From assembly GCA_902780385.1 (NCBI GenBank), contig CACZFF010000047.1:1-34179 (forward strand): a DNA stretch of 34,179 nucleotides. The letters are read 5' to 3'. Source of the stretch: an uncultured Lachnospiraceae bacterium. Lineage in GTDB: Bacteria > Bacillota > Clostridia > Lachnospirales > Lachnospiraceae. Below, one piece after another: positions 25,156 through 32,714 of the stretch. The notes under the pieces were generated by a model. The model did no database searches, was not told where the DNA came from, and was given only the letters and a program-made list of their open reading frames with translations. Numbering within the stretch: the first letter of the stretch is position 1; every line of letters begins with the position of its first letter. A program made the position numbers and the translations under genes.

Positions 25156-25707
25156 ATGAATAAAGTCATACTTATGGGTCGCCTGACCAGGGATCCCGAA
25201 GTCAGATATACACAGGGAGACAGTTCTCTCTGCATCGCAAATTTCTCTGTCGCGGTGGACAGACGCTATAACCGCAACAATCAGGATGGTCAGACAGCTG
25301 ATTTTATCAACTGTGTTGCCTTCGGTAAGCTTGCGGAGCATGTCGAGAAGTACTATCGCAAAGGACTGAAGACGGCACTGACCGGCCGGATTCAGACACG
25401 CAACTATACAAACCGCGACGGCCAGAAGGTCTACGTGACCGAGGTTGTTGTGGAAGAGCTTGAGTTCGCGGAGAGCAAGAATGCATCTGCTGCAGGAAAC
25501 GGCGGCAATGCTTACGGCGGCGGCAGCTACGGCGGTTCCGGAAACGGAAATTACGGCGGCAGCAGCTATGGCGGCAATAACGGAGGAAACTACGGTAATG
25601 CCGGCAGCTACAGCGCACCTGCCCAGAACACCGCGCCTGCATCTGACGCACTGGATGGATTTATGAACATCCCTGACGGCATCGACGAGGAGCTTCCTTT
25701 CAGCTGA
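25156..25707 (+). CDS. ssb: Single-stranded DNA-binding protein
   Basis: The 183-residue protein has the OB-fold DNA-binding domain (about 1-105; NKVILMGRLTRDPEVRYTQGD, VAFGKLAEHVEKYYRKG), a Gly/Asn/Tyr-rich flexible linker (about 112-160) and the acidic protein-interaction tip DEELPFS. It coats single-stranded DNA and recruits replication and repair proteins. Start codon and spacing to rpsF are normal. Confidence 0.97.
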   Translation: MNKVILMGRLTRDPEVRYTQGDSSLCIANFSVAVDRRYNRNNQDGQTADFINCVAFGKLAEHVEKYYRKGLKTALTGRIQTRNYTNRDGQKVYVTEVVVEELEFAESKNASAAGNGGNAYGGGSYGGSGNGNYGGSSYGGNNGGNYGNAGSYSAPAQNTAPASDALDGFMNIPDGIDEELPFS

Positions 25708-25745
25708 TCGATGCGCACCCATAGGGAGTATACAGGAGGATAGAA

Positions 25746-25969
25746 ATGGCTTTTAACAGAGAGAATCGTTCGGATGCACCTTTCAGAAAGAGAGGCGGCT
25801 TCCATAGAAAGAGTACAAGGACGTCGCAAAGCTTCGCAAGTATGTCTCCGAGAGCGGCAAGATTCTTCCCAGAAGAATCACAGGCACATGCGCTACTCAC
25901 CAGAGAGCACTCACCAGTGCGATCAAGAGAGCACGCCACCTGGCTCTGATGCCTTACACCGAGCGCTGA
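25746..25969 (+). pseudogene. rpsR: 30S ribosomal protein S18 gene with internal frame-shifting deletion
   Basis: The ATG at 25746 follows GGAGG and codes MAFNRENRSDAPFRKRGG plus FHRK (22 residues), a normal S18 start. From 25814, in another frame, [20 protein letters not shown] and then [31 protein letters not shown] run to TGA at 25967-25969, a complete S18 C-terminus. The middle, usually about 14 residues with a Cys-x-x-Cys pair (VCVFCG-type), is absent; roughly 40 bases are missing, which is not a multiple of three. As written, translation from the ATG goes out of frame and ends at 25949. S18 is normally essential, so an assembly error, strain mixture or second rpsR copy elsewhere must be considered. 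Confidence 0.9.
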
Positions 25970-26048
25970 TCGCATTCGGCGGAAGACGCATAAGGTGCAC
26001 GCATAAGATGCATCAGACAGAGACAGATCAGAGTTGATCGACTTATCC

Positions 26049-26077
26049 CCCCTGCAGGCTTTATCAGTCTGCAGGGG
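26049..26077 (+). terminator. Probable terminator of the rpsF-ssb-rpsR operon
   Basis: CCCCTGCAG (26049-26057) pairs perfectly with CTGCAGGGG (26069-26077) around an 11-base loop. Only CGATTTC follows, so the T tract is weak. Confidence 0.5.
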
Positions 26078-26099
26078 CGATTTCAAAAAATATCCCTAT

Positions 26100-26182
26100 G
26101 CCGGCGTGTCGGAATGGCAGACGAGGCAGACTCAAAATCTGCTGTCCGAGAGGGCGTGTGGGTTCGAGTCCCACCGCCGGCA
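26100..26182 (+). tRNA. tRNA-Leu, anticodon CAA
   Basis: The acceptor stem GCCGGCG (26100-26106) pairs with CGCCGGC (26175-26181). The anticodon stem GCAGA/TCTGC encloses the loop CTCAAAA, giving anticodon CAA (26133-26135), which reads UUG. A long variable arm (GTCC-GAGA-GGGC) marks a class II tRNA, and the T arm is GTGGG-TTCGAGT-CCCAC. The discriminator base is A26182. The CCA end is not encoded. Confidence 0.97.
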
Positions 26183-26190
26183 CTTTTTGA

Positions 26191-26246
26191 AAGACCCGCA
26201 TAAACACCGGATTTTTGTCCTGAAAACCGGTATTTATGCGGGTCTT
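26191..26246. repeat. 20-base inverted repeat after the tRNA gene
   Basis: The arm 26191-26210 (AAGACCCGCATAAACACCGG) pairs with 26227-26246 with one mismatch, loop of 16 bases. There is no T tract after it, so it is not a classical terminator; it may stabilise or process the tRNA transcript end, or lie in the leader of the following gene. Confidence 0.6.
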
Positions 26247-26284
26247 AGGTGTTTATTTCAGCATATTCGGAAAGAAGAAAACAC

Positions 26285-27376
26285 ATGGACATCTATTTTG
26301 CGCCTCTTGAAGGTATAACAGGATTTGCCTACCGCAATGTACACAGGCAGTTTTTCGGAGACCAGATCGCCAAATACTTTTCGCCCTTTGCCGCGCCGAA
26401 TTATACACATCATTTCAAGACCAGGGATCGGGAGGATATTGAGCCTGCCAATAATGAAGGCCTGCGGCTTGTTCCGCAGATCCTGACCAACCGGGCGGAA
26501 GATTTTCTGTGGGCGGCGGAAGATATGTTTACGATGGGTTACAGGGAGATCAATCTCAATCTCGGCTGTCCCATGCCGACCGTTGTAAAAAAAGGCCGCG
26601 GCTCGGGACAGCTGGGAGATCTGGATGCGCTGGATCTCTTTCTGGAACAGATCTGCGAGGGAATGGAGAAGATCGCGGGACCGCTTGATGCAGGGGACAG
26701 GCAGACTGCAGCTCAGGAGAGAACAGACCCGGGGACAATTCAGGGGCATTTCTCTGAGAATGGCCGGGACCGGGCTGCAGAGAACTACGGTATCAATAAA
26801 GAGATCAATACAGAGGAAAAAAACCGGTTTACCGTGAAGACCCGGATCGGGCTTGAGAGTGCCTCCAGGGCGGCGGCGCTTTTGGAAATCTATAACCGCT
26901 ATCCAATCGCGGAACTGACAGTTCATCCGCGGACTCAGCGAGATCTCTACGGAGGAAAACCCGACCTGGAGACATTTTCCCTGTTCCTGCAGGAAAGTGT
27001 TCATCCGGTCATCTATAATGGTGATATTTTTTCATTATCGGATTATGAAAAAATATGCGCGCGCTTTCCGGAGTGCCGCGCTGTCATGATCGGCAGGGGG
27101 CTGATCGCGAATCCGGCACTTGCCAGAGAGCTGAAGGGCGGCGCGCCTCTGCAGATAGAGGAGCTCCGGCTGTTCCATGACGCAGTCTATGAATCCCTCA
27201 GAAAAACGCTTCCCGGACAGGCGCCTCTTCTGGGCAAGATGAAGGAACTCTGGTTTTATATGGGACGGAATTTCACCGGTGCGGACCGATGTCTGAAGGA
27301 AATCAAAAAGGCTAAAAACGAAATCCAGTACCGGGCGGCTGTGCGGACTTTATTCCTGCGGGCGTTTGGGAATTGA
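26285..27376 (+). CDS. tRNA-dihydrouridine synthase family protein
   Basis: The 363-residue FMN enzyme reduces uridines in tRNA D-loops. APLEGITGFAYRNV at the start and INLNLGCPMPTVVKKGRGS (89-107) with catalytic Cys95 are diagnostic; TVHPRTQRDLYGG and the VMIGRGLIANPAL segment bind FMN. Between about residues 134 and 181 there is a hydrophilic insertion (AGDRQTAAQERTDPG... to TEEKNR) absent from typical Dus proteins, just before FTVKTRIG. The ATG at 26285 has only a weak GGAAAGAAGA site; a GTG at 26249 is possible but adds unrelated residues. A terminator follows at 27402. Confidence 0.9.
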   Translation: MDIYFAPLEGITGFAYRNVHRQFFGDQIAKYFSPFAAPNYTHHFKTRDREDIEPANNEGLRLVPQILTNRAEDFLWAAEDMFTMGYREINLNLGCPMPTVVKKGRGSGQLGDLDALDLFLEQICEGMEKIAGPLDAGDRQTAAQERTDPGTIQGHFSENGRDRAAENYGINKEINTEEKNRFTVKTRIGLESASRAAALLEIYNRYPIAELTVHPRTQRDLYGGKPDLETFSLFLQESVHPVIYNGDIFSLSDYEKICARFPECRAVMIGRGLIANPALARELKGGAPLQIEELRLFHDAVYESLRKTLPGQAPLLGKMKELWFYMGRNFTGADRCLKEIKKAKNEIQYRAAVRTLFLRAFGN

Positions 27377-27401
27377 CAGATATAGTTTGTTGCATTAAAC
27401 T

Positions 27402-27434
27402 AAAGGTGCTGCGTTACATGCAGCACCTTTTTTT
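27402..27434 (+). terminator. Terminator of the dihydrouridine synthase gene
   Basis: AAAGGTGCTGC (27402-27412) pairs with GCAGCACCTTT (27420-27430) around GTTACAT and continues into a T run ending at 27434. Confidence 0.92.
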
Positions 27435-27475
27435 ACATATGGGTTAGCTGTATCTAATATTTCGTATAGAGCCTC

Positions 27476-27580
27476 CTGCATGACCGTATGCTGCATGACC
27501 GTATGCTGCATAACTGGTAACTTCATGACTATAGGCTGCCAGACTGTATATTACATAACTGTATGCAGTCATAGTATGAA
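27476..27580. repeat. Degenerate 15-base tandem repeat
   Basis: The unit CTGCATGACCGTATG is present twice identically (27476-27505), then in five progressively diverged units to 27580. It lies between the Dus terminator and the AraC-type gene. Short frames through it on either strand have no start or ribosome site of note. Confidence 0.75.
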
Positions 27581-27660
27581 GAACAAAGAGTAATGGATGC
27601 CTATGCCAGAGTACTGATGTACTCACGTATAACCGGAAAAGATAGTAAAGGACGGCGCAG

Positions 27661-28170
27661 ATGAATAGATCATATGCCTGCTCTGCGACAGAGGACCACG
27701 CAGAAAATACAGTGAGCATTCTTTGTCCGCAGAATTTAGGAAAACCGGCGGATGAGGAAAATGCCGGGTTTCGGGAGGACAAGAAGAATACAGACTATAC
27801 AGCCTCACAGAAAGAGCTGGCCGAGCGGACGCATGAGATGATCATGACAAATCTTGAGCGGCATATTACGATTGCAGAGCTTTCACAGACGCTGCATACC
27901 TCCGCGACGCAGGTCAAATCCTGTTTTCACAAGGTATATGGAATGCCGATTTATGCTTACGCGCGTTCGCAGCGGATGGAAGCGGCGTCCTGGCTTCTCT
28001 CGGAAACAGATCAATCCATTCTGGAGATTGCCGGAAAGTTCGGTTACGAGAACGGAAGCAAGTTTGCCGGAGCCTTTCGCAGGGTCATGGGGGTCTCCCC
28101 GAGTGAATACCGCAGGAGAGTACAGTGGGAGAGAGAGAACCGGGAACTCTATGAAGAAAAAACTGAGTAG
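27661..28170 (+). CDS. Short AraC/XylS-type transcription regulator
   Basis: The 169-residue protein consists of an AraC-type double helix-turn-helix domain (about 65-155): ITIAELSQTLHTSATQVKSCF is the first helix-turn-helix, ILEIAGKFGYENGSKFAGAF and FRRVMGVSPSEYRR the second and the family signature. The N-terminal 60 residues are hydrophilic with no sensing domain visible, so it is much shorter than usual AraC proteins (near 280-300). AAAGGACG precedes the ATG. Its targets are unknown; no divergent partner gene lies next to it. Confidence 0.82.
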   Translation: MNRSYACSATEDHAENTVSILCPQNLGKPADEENAGFREDKKNTDYTASQKELAERTHEMIMTNLERHITIAELSQTLHTSATQVKSCFHKVYGMPIYAYARSQRMEAASWLLSETDQSILEIAGKFGYENGSKFAGAFRRVMGVSPSEYRRRVQWERENRELYEEKTE

Positions 28171-28213
28171 AAACCGGATACAGATTAAAAAACAGAATCC
28201 GAGCCTTTTGAGC

Positions 28214-28312
28214 GATGCGGGAGCGGGGGACGTGTCAGGCAGCGAGTAGTTTATTAGTTTATTCATTCATGATGCGGGGGCGGGGGACGCGCCGGGCAGC
28301 GAGTAGTTTATT
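28214..28312. repeat. Two 42-base direct repeats in the gap after the AraC-type gene
   Basis: The sequences at 28214-28255 and 28271-28312 (GATGCGGG(A/G)GCGGGGGACG... to GCGAGTAGTTTATT) differ at four positions, all transitions. Period is 57 bases. The whole 28171-28565 gap otherwise shows only the hairpin at 28342 and no gene. Confidence 0.85.
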
Positions 28313-28341
28313 CATATATGTTCGAGGGCATCTGCCCATGG

Positions 28342-28380
28342 CCGCAAGTTTGATCAAACGTGCGGTCTTATTGTTTTCAG
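28342..28380 (+). terminator. Possible terminator with nested palindrome
   Basis: CCGCA (28342-28346) pairs with TGCGG (28361-28365), enclosing the palindrome GTTTGATCAAAC; TCTTATTGTTTTC follows. It is far (about 170 bases) from the AraC-type gene it would serve. Confidence 0.4.
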
Positions 28381-28565
28381 ACTTATTCCGGCCCGGAGCT
28401 TTATGACGAAAAGTCTGTAACCTGTTTTTTAACGGTTTCGCACTAAGGAGGTGTTTTTGTCTGATTGGAGCTAAAAGAGTTTCAACTAACTTGATTATTG
28501 TGGCTTTTTGGAGTCGATTGAGCGAAAACTAACTCACTATCATATTTACATAGGGTATGAAAAAC

Positions 28566-28611
28566 CTGACACGCGTGTTGTACAGATTATATAATTCAGT
28601 TTTATAATCTG
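28566..28611 (+). promoter_or_regulatory. Promoter with inverted repeat before the DUF6110 gene
   Basis: CTGACA (28566-28571) and TATAAT (28590-28595) are 18 bases apart. CAGATTATA (28583-28591) and TATAATCTG (28603-28611) form a nine-base inverted repeat over the -10 region, a plausible operator. A second TATAAT (28603-28608) lies within it. Confidence 0.55.
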
Positions 28612-28639
28612 TTTACGAAAGAAAGATTGGAGGTACATC

Positions 28640-28945
28640 ATGGATTGGCATTGGAAATCTCTCAGATTACTCGGAGCCGGTGTTCTTCTCGGATCCTACG
28701 GCATCCGTCTGCTGACAAGCAGGGACGCAAAGAAAGCGTATACATGCGGTACAGCTGCTGTCCTGCGTATGAAGGACGAGGTCCTCAAGGACGTATCCCT
28801 CATTCGTGAAAACTGCAACGATATCGCGGCTGACGCCAGAGAGATCAACGAACAGCGTCAGGCAGAGCTTGATGCTCAGCAGATTGAGGATGCAAAGGCT
28901 GTTCTTGCTGCAGCAGGAGAGTGCGGGCAGACGGCAGAAGCCTGA
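28640..28945 (+). CDS. DUF6110 family small membrane-associated protein
   Basis: The 101-residue protein has one hydrophobic segment near the N-terminus (LRLLGAGVLLGSYGIRLL, about 8-25) followed by a charged, probably helical tail with many Ala/Glu/Gln residues. It matches the small DUF6110 type found next to heavy-metal P-type ATPases in Clostridia. GGAGG precedes the ATG. A terminator-like hairpin stands between it and the ATPase gene. Its role is unknown; partnership with the ATPase is inferred from position. Confidence 0.75.
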   Translation: MDWHWKSLRLLGAGVLLGSYGIRLLTSRDAKKAYTCGTAAVLRMKDEVLKDVSLIRENCNDIAADAREINEQRQAELDAQQIEDAKAVLAAAGECGQTAEA

Positions 28946-28988
28946 TCATGACGGGCGGCCTTATACAGCTGCAACTCTGAATAACGGT

Positions 28989-29015
28989 GCCCCGCCATGA
29001 TCTGGCGGGGCTTTT
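28989..29015 (+). terminator. Terminator between the DUF6110 and ATPase genes
   Basis: GCCCCGCCA (28989-28997) pairs with TGGCGGGGC (29003-29011), loop TGATC, followed by TTTTC. The short T tract suggests partial termination, with more DUF6110 message than ATPase message. Confidence 0.7.
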
Positions 29016-29084
29016 CATATCTTTCAGTAAAAGTCTTTTAATATTTTCAATCATTTAATATTTTTATCAAAGGAAAAAACAAGG

Positions 29085-31169
29085 ATGAAATGCAGAATAC
29101 TTCATGAATCCAGAGGCCGTATGCGCGTGCGGATGCTGCAGAGGCGGATGACCATAGCGCAGGCGGACAAACTGCATTATTATCTGCAGGCGCAGCCCGG
29201 GATTACGAAAGTGACCGTATCCGAGCGCACAATGGATGTAACTATATTATACGAAGAAAAAGAAGGAATCCGCGAGTCGGTCATCCGCTCGCTCTCTGAT
29301 TTCGGATATGAGCGCACGGAAGTGTCAGTACCTGAACACACGGGGCGCGAATTGAGCCGAACCTACGAGGACAAGCTGTTTTTTATGGTGGTCGGACGTG
29401 CTGTGAGGACAGTGCTTCTTCCGATCCCTCTCCGGCGCCTATACAGTCTGGGCAAGGCAGCACGGTATATTTTTGAAGGATTGCGCTGTCTGCGGCAGGG
29501 GCGCATGGAGGTTCCTGTCCTGGATGCGACAACCATCGGGGTATCTCTTCTGAGAGGAGAGTACTCCACTGCGGATTCCGTCATGTTCCTTCTGGATGTG
29601 GGCGGCCTTCTTGAGGAGTGGACCCACAAAAAGTCGGTGGATGACCTGGCACGCCGCATGTATCTGAACGTGGACAAGGCATGGGTGAAAACAGGGGAGA
29701 AGGGTGAAGTGCTCATGGCGGTCAACGAGATTCAGCCCGGAGACTGCATTGTGGTCCGCACCGGTAATGTCATCCCTCTCGACGGCCATGTGCAGGCGGG
29801 AGAAGGCGCTGTCAACCAGGCTTCCATGACCGGTGAGTCCCTGCCTGTGGCCAAAAGCGAGGGCGCCTATGTTTACGCGGGAACGGTCCTGGAAGAGGGC
29901 GAACTGGAGATCCGCGTCGAGAAGGCGCTCGGCAGCGGCCGCTACGACAAGATCGTCAATATGATCGAGGAGTCCGAGAAGCTCAAATCCGCAACAGAGA
30001 GCCGTGCGGCGCACCTGGCCGATTCGCTGGTTCCCTGGTCACTGGGCGGAACAGCCCTCGCATGGCTTCTGACCCGCAATGCAATGCGGGCACTTTCCTT
30101 CCTGATGGTCGATTTCTCCTGCGCTCTGAAGCTGGCCATGCCTATTTCGGTCCTTTCCGCCATGCGGGAGTGCAGCGATCACCACATCAATGTCAAGGGA
30201 GGAAAATTCCTTGAGGCCGTTGCCCAGGCAGACACCATTGTATTTGACAAGACCGGGACCCTGACCAACGCGACACCCAGTGTCCGCCAGGTGATCACTT
30301 TCGGCGGCGGGGAGGAGCGGGAAATGCTGCGGCTCGCAGCCTGCCTGGAGGAGCACTTCCCCCACTCGATCGCCAACGCCGTTGTGCGCGAAGCGGAAAA
30401 GAGGGGGCTCAAGCACGAAGAGCGCCACGCAAAGGTGGAATATGTTGTGGCTCATGGAATCGCCAGTTCGATCGATGATGTGCGGGCCCTGATCGGCAGT
30501 TATCATTTTATTTTTGAAGACGAAAAATGTCAGCTGCCGGAGGGCGAAGAGGAAATCAGGAAGTTTGAGAAACTTCCGGATGACTGCTCTCTCCTGTACC
30601 TGGCTCTGGGCGGGAAACTCGCCGCTGTGATCTGTATTGAGGATCCGATCCGCACGGAGGCTCTCAGTGTCGTAGGAGATCTCCATCGCGAAGGATTCAG
30701 CCGTGTCGTCATGATGACCGGCGACAGCCACAGAACTGCCGCTTCGGTCGCTGCCCGCCTGGGAATGGACGAATTCTTCTCCGAAGTGCTTCCCGAGGAC
30801 AAGGCGGCCTTCATCCGCCGCGAACATGAGGCAGGCCGCAAGGTGGTCATGATCGGGGACGGCATCAACGACTCGCCGGCTCTCTCCGAGGCCGATGCCG
30901 GTGTTGCCATCGCCGCAGGCGCGGCCATAGCCCGCGAGATTGCGGACATTACTATTTCCGCTGACGACCTGCGTGAACTCATCGTTCTCCGCAGACTCAG
31001 CAGTGCGCTGATGACCCGCATCGACGGAAACTACCGCCGGATCATGACCTTTAACGGCGGACTTATTGCCCTGGGCCTTCTGGGCATGATGCCCCCGGCC
31101 CGCGCAGCGCTTCTGCACAATATTTCCACAATTTATTTCAGTGTAGACAGCATGAAGAACCTGCTGTAG
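29085..31169 (+). CDS. Heavy-metal P1B-type ATPase with atypical FSC membrane motif
   Basis: The 694-residue pump has all catalytic P-type motifs: TGES (249-252), phosphorylated Asp388 in DKTGTLT, HFPHS (424-428) in place of the usual HP, MTGD (544-547) and GDGINDSP (591-598). The N-terminus (about 1-58, HESRGRMRVRM) resembles the HMA_2 kind of metal-binding domain but lacks Cys-x-x-Cys. In the transmembrane metal site, where CPC, SPC or TPC is expected, the sequence is FSC (344-346) followed by ALKLAMP, so the invariant Pro and first Cys are missing. Metal specificity is therefore not predictable from standard classes. It is paired with the DUF6110 gene. Confidence 0.92.
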   Translation: MKCRILHESRGRMRVRMLQRRMTIAQADKLHYYLQAQPGITKVTVSERTMDVTILYEEKEGIRESVIRSLSDFGYERTEVSVPEHTGRELSRTYEDKLFFMVVGRAVRTVLLPIPLRRLYSLGKAARYIFEGLRCLRQGRMEVPVLDATTIGVSLLRGEYSTADSVMFLLDVGGLLEEWTHKKSVDDLARRMYLNVDKAWVKTGEKGEVLMAVNEIQPGDCIVVRTGNVIPLDGHVQAGEGAVNQASMTGESLPVAKSEGAYVYAGTVLEEGELEIRVEKALGSGRYDKIVNMIEESEKLKSATESRAAHLADSLVPWSLGGTALAWLLTRNAMRALSFLMVDFSCALKLAMPISVLSAMRECSDHHINVKGGKFLEAVAQADTIVFDKTGTLTNATPSVRQVITFGGGEEREMLRLAACLEEHFPHSIANAVVREAEKRGLKHEERHAKVEYVVAHGIASSIDDVRALIGSYHFIFEDEKCQLPEGEEEIRKFEKLPDDCSLLYLALGGKLAAVICIEDPIRTEALSVVGDLHREGFSRVVMMTGDSHRTAASVAARLGMDEFFSEVLPEDKAAFIRREHEAGRKVVMIGDGINDSPALSEADAGVAIAAGAAIAREIADITISADDLRELIVLRRLSSALMTRIDGNYRRIMTFNGGLIALGLLGMMPPARAALLHNISTIYFSVDSMKNLL

Positions 31170-31196
31170 GTGACAGGGGGACGGTTCCTTTGTCAC
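31170..31196. repeat. Short hairpin with GGGGACGGTTCC core
   Basis: GTGACAGG pairs with CC...TTGTCAC around GGGGACGGTT, directly after the ATPase stop codon. It is a short relative of the long palindromes at 14081 and 19223-19332 and may act at the 3' end of the ATPase message. Confidence 0.65.
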
Positions 31197-31302
31197 ATCT
31201 CTGTCATCTCTGAACTATTCAAAAGCACCTTCGGGCTTGAGCATGCCTGGAATAGACCAGTAACGAAATCTTGTTACTAATCTAATCCAAGCCTCAGCCC
31301 CG

Positions 31303-31430
31303 GAGGTGTTTTTGAATGGGCTTTTCCTGTAAAAAACCGGGTATAAGGGTGTTTGCCCATGCCTGAAGAGCATCTGAAATGGGCAGACGCAAGCTGCGGT
31401 CACAGTTCAGAAGAGACCGTGAATAGCGGC
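31303..31430. repeat. Dispersed composite repeat, copy 2
   Basis: GAGGTGTTTTTG (31303-31314), a TTTT/AAAAA hairpin part, GTTTGCCCATGC (31351-31362) and GAAGAGCAT (31365-31373) match the order seen at 4150-4221. The tail (CGGTCACAGTTCAGAAGAGACCGTG) forms a hairpin like the end of copy 1 but with different arms. Upstream, GTAAC-GAAATCTT-GTTAC (31259-31276) is a further small hairpin. No gene is seen between 31170 and 31624. Confidence 0.65.
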
Positions 31431-31522
31431 AAATTCTTTGCAAAATGTCTGTTTGGAGTCGTTTTGCAGGTGCAAGTTAGCTACAATTAACCCACAATGT
31501 AGTTAGACATAAATAACTGTTA

Positions 31523-31550
31523 TTGCTGCATTCAATATAGCTGGTAGTAT
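31523..31550 (+). promoter_or_regulatory. Possible promoter of the DUF2325 gene
   Basis: TTGCTG (31523-31528), a 16-base spacer ending in TGG, and TAGTAT (31545-31550), an extended -10 arrangement. The start codon is 75 bases downstream. Confidence 0.45.
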
Positions 31551-31624
31551 TAAAGCGCTTTTCAGAGCGTTATCTTTTATGATGGTGGTTAGGTGAATCT
31601 AACCAATCCGGTACGGGGGTTATT

Positions 31625-31918
31625 ATGAGTGTGATCATATTGGGCGGCAATGAATGTATGGAGCGCCAGTACAAGGATTTGTGTAAAGAGTATAAATGTC
31701 GTGCGAAAGTCTTCATCAAACCATCGGGAAGCCTGAAGAATAAACTGGGTAATCCGGATCTGATGATCTGTTTCACAGGAGCGCTCTCGCACAAAGTTCT
31801 CAAATGTGCCCAGAACGAGATCAAAGGACTGGACACGAAAGTCGAACATTCCAGGACAGCTTCCGTGGCAGCGCTGCGAAGCATTCTGGAGAAACACACC
31901 ATGGGACAGAGTGCCTGA
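31625..31918 (+). CDS. DUF2325 family protein
   Basis: This 97-residue protein matches the DUF2325 family: it opens with SVIILGGNECMERQY and contains DLMICFTGALSHKVLKCA, a short alpha/beta Rossmann-like domain. No catalytic residues are known. The family often appears beside iron or redox genes in Clostridia, as here with DUF3793 and flavodoxin genes. The ATG follows a GGGGG tract. Function is not assignable. Confidence 0.78.
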   Translation: MSVIILGGNECMERQYKDLCKEYKCRAKVFIKPSGSLKNKLGNPDLMICFTGALSHKVLKCAQNEIKGLDTKVEHSRTASVAALRSILEKHTMGQSA

Positions 31919-32057
31919 TCAGTGCCGTTGAAAATGCAGGCTGAATCCAATGGAGTATAGACCTTATGCTGGATAAACCTGTTTCAGGATAAATCTAATT
32001 CAGATAAATGTTATGCAGGACAGGTCTGATGAATGATGAGTCGGAAGGTGCGCGCAA

Positions 32058-32621
32058 ATGTCGGATGAAATTATCGTTCAATATGCTTCCCCTACACTGG
32101 CAGGGATCAAGACAGGCAGTCTTTTTACCTGTCCCTGTACAGACAGGAAACAAACTATGCTGGAGATACGCAGCCTGAACAGGAAGCTTGTTCCCAAGGG
32201 GCTGCGGATCCTGCCCCTGCGGTATTCGGCAGAGAGGGTCCTGGTCTATCTTTATCGTCCGGCCCGTCTGGAAAAGGATCTTTCCAACAAGGAAGCTCTG
32301 GACCTTCTGGAAAAAGCCGGATACAGGCATGAGAACACCAATCAGTGTGTTGTCGAGCTCATCCACAGGCTCAACGATCTCGAGAGCGAGTTCCCCCATG
32401 AGATCGGGCTTTTTCTCAGTTATCCGCCGGAGGATGTGAGAGGATTTATCGCACACGGCTCAAACAGGTCGGTCGGATGTAAACTGGTCGGTACCTGGCG
32501 TGTCTACGGCGATGCCGAAGCCGCCCGGGAAACATTTGAAAAGTACCGCAGGTGTACAGAAACTTATTGTAAACAGTGGTCTGACGGGGTTCCGCTTATG
32601 CGCCTCGCCGTGGCTGTTTAG
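32058..32621 (+). CDS. DUF3793 family protein
   Basis: The 187-residue soluble protein matches DUF3793: the early GIKTGSLFTCPC segment, LVPKGLRILPLRYSAERVLVYLYRP, FPHEIGLFLSYPPEDVRGF and the CKLVGTWRVYGD segment. Cys residues occur in TCPC, but no known cofactor motif can be defined. GGAAGG precedes the ATG. It stands 93 bases before a flavodoxin gene, the frequent arrangement for this family, which suggests a role with flavodoxin or in iron limitation; that is inference. Confidence 0.8.
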   Translation: MSDEIIVQYASPTLAGIKTGSLFTCPCTDRKQTMLEIRSLNRKLVPKGLRILPLRYSAERVLVYLYRPARLEKDLSNKEALDLLEKAGYRHENTNQCVVELIHRLNDLESEFPHEIGLFLSYPPEDVRGFIAHGSNRSVGCKLVGTWRVYGDAEAARETFEKYRRCTETYCKQWSDGVPLMRLAVAV

Positions 32622-32647
32622 CATATAATCAGCAGGTTAAGCCCTTT

Positions 32648-32676
32648 CTTTTATCGCGGTACATCTGTGATAAAAG
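32648..32676. promoter_or_regulatory. Inverted repeat upstream of the flavodoxin gene
   Basis: CTTTTATCGC (32648-32657) faces GTGATAAAAG (32667-32676), a ten-base dyad with one mismatch (or GU pair in RNA) and a nine-base centre. It could be an operator or an RNA hairpin; it lies 38 bases before the start codon. Confidence 0.45.
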
Positions 32677-32714
32677 ACTTACCCAAAAGACAAAAAAGAA
32701 AGGAAGAACATCAA

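Noticed and set aside
25774-26037. Open frame overlapping rpsR in the third frame
   Set aside because: Its sequence matches neither end of S18 and it has no ribosome site; it follows from the frame break.
27476-27580. Possible CRISPR array
   Set aside because: Units of 15 bases are directly adjacent with no spacers, and no cas genes are near.
27444-27782. Minus-strand frame through the 15-base tandem repeat with A-Y-x-x-A pattern
   Set aside because: The periodic residues come from the DNA repeat; there is no start signal and it overlaps the AraC-type gene.
28215-28406. Open frame in the gap after the AraC-type gene
   Set aside because: Composed of the 42-base repeats, without a ribosome site.
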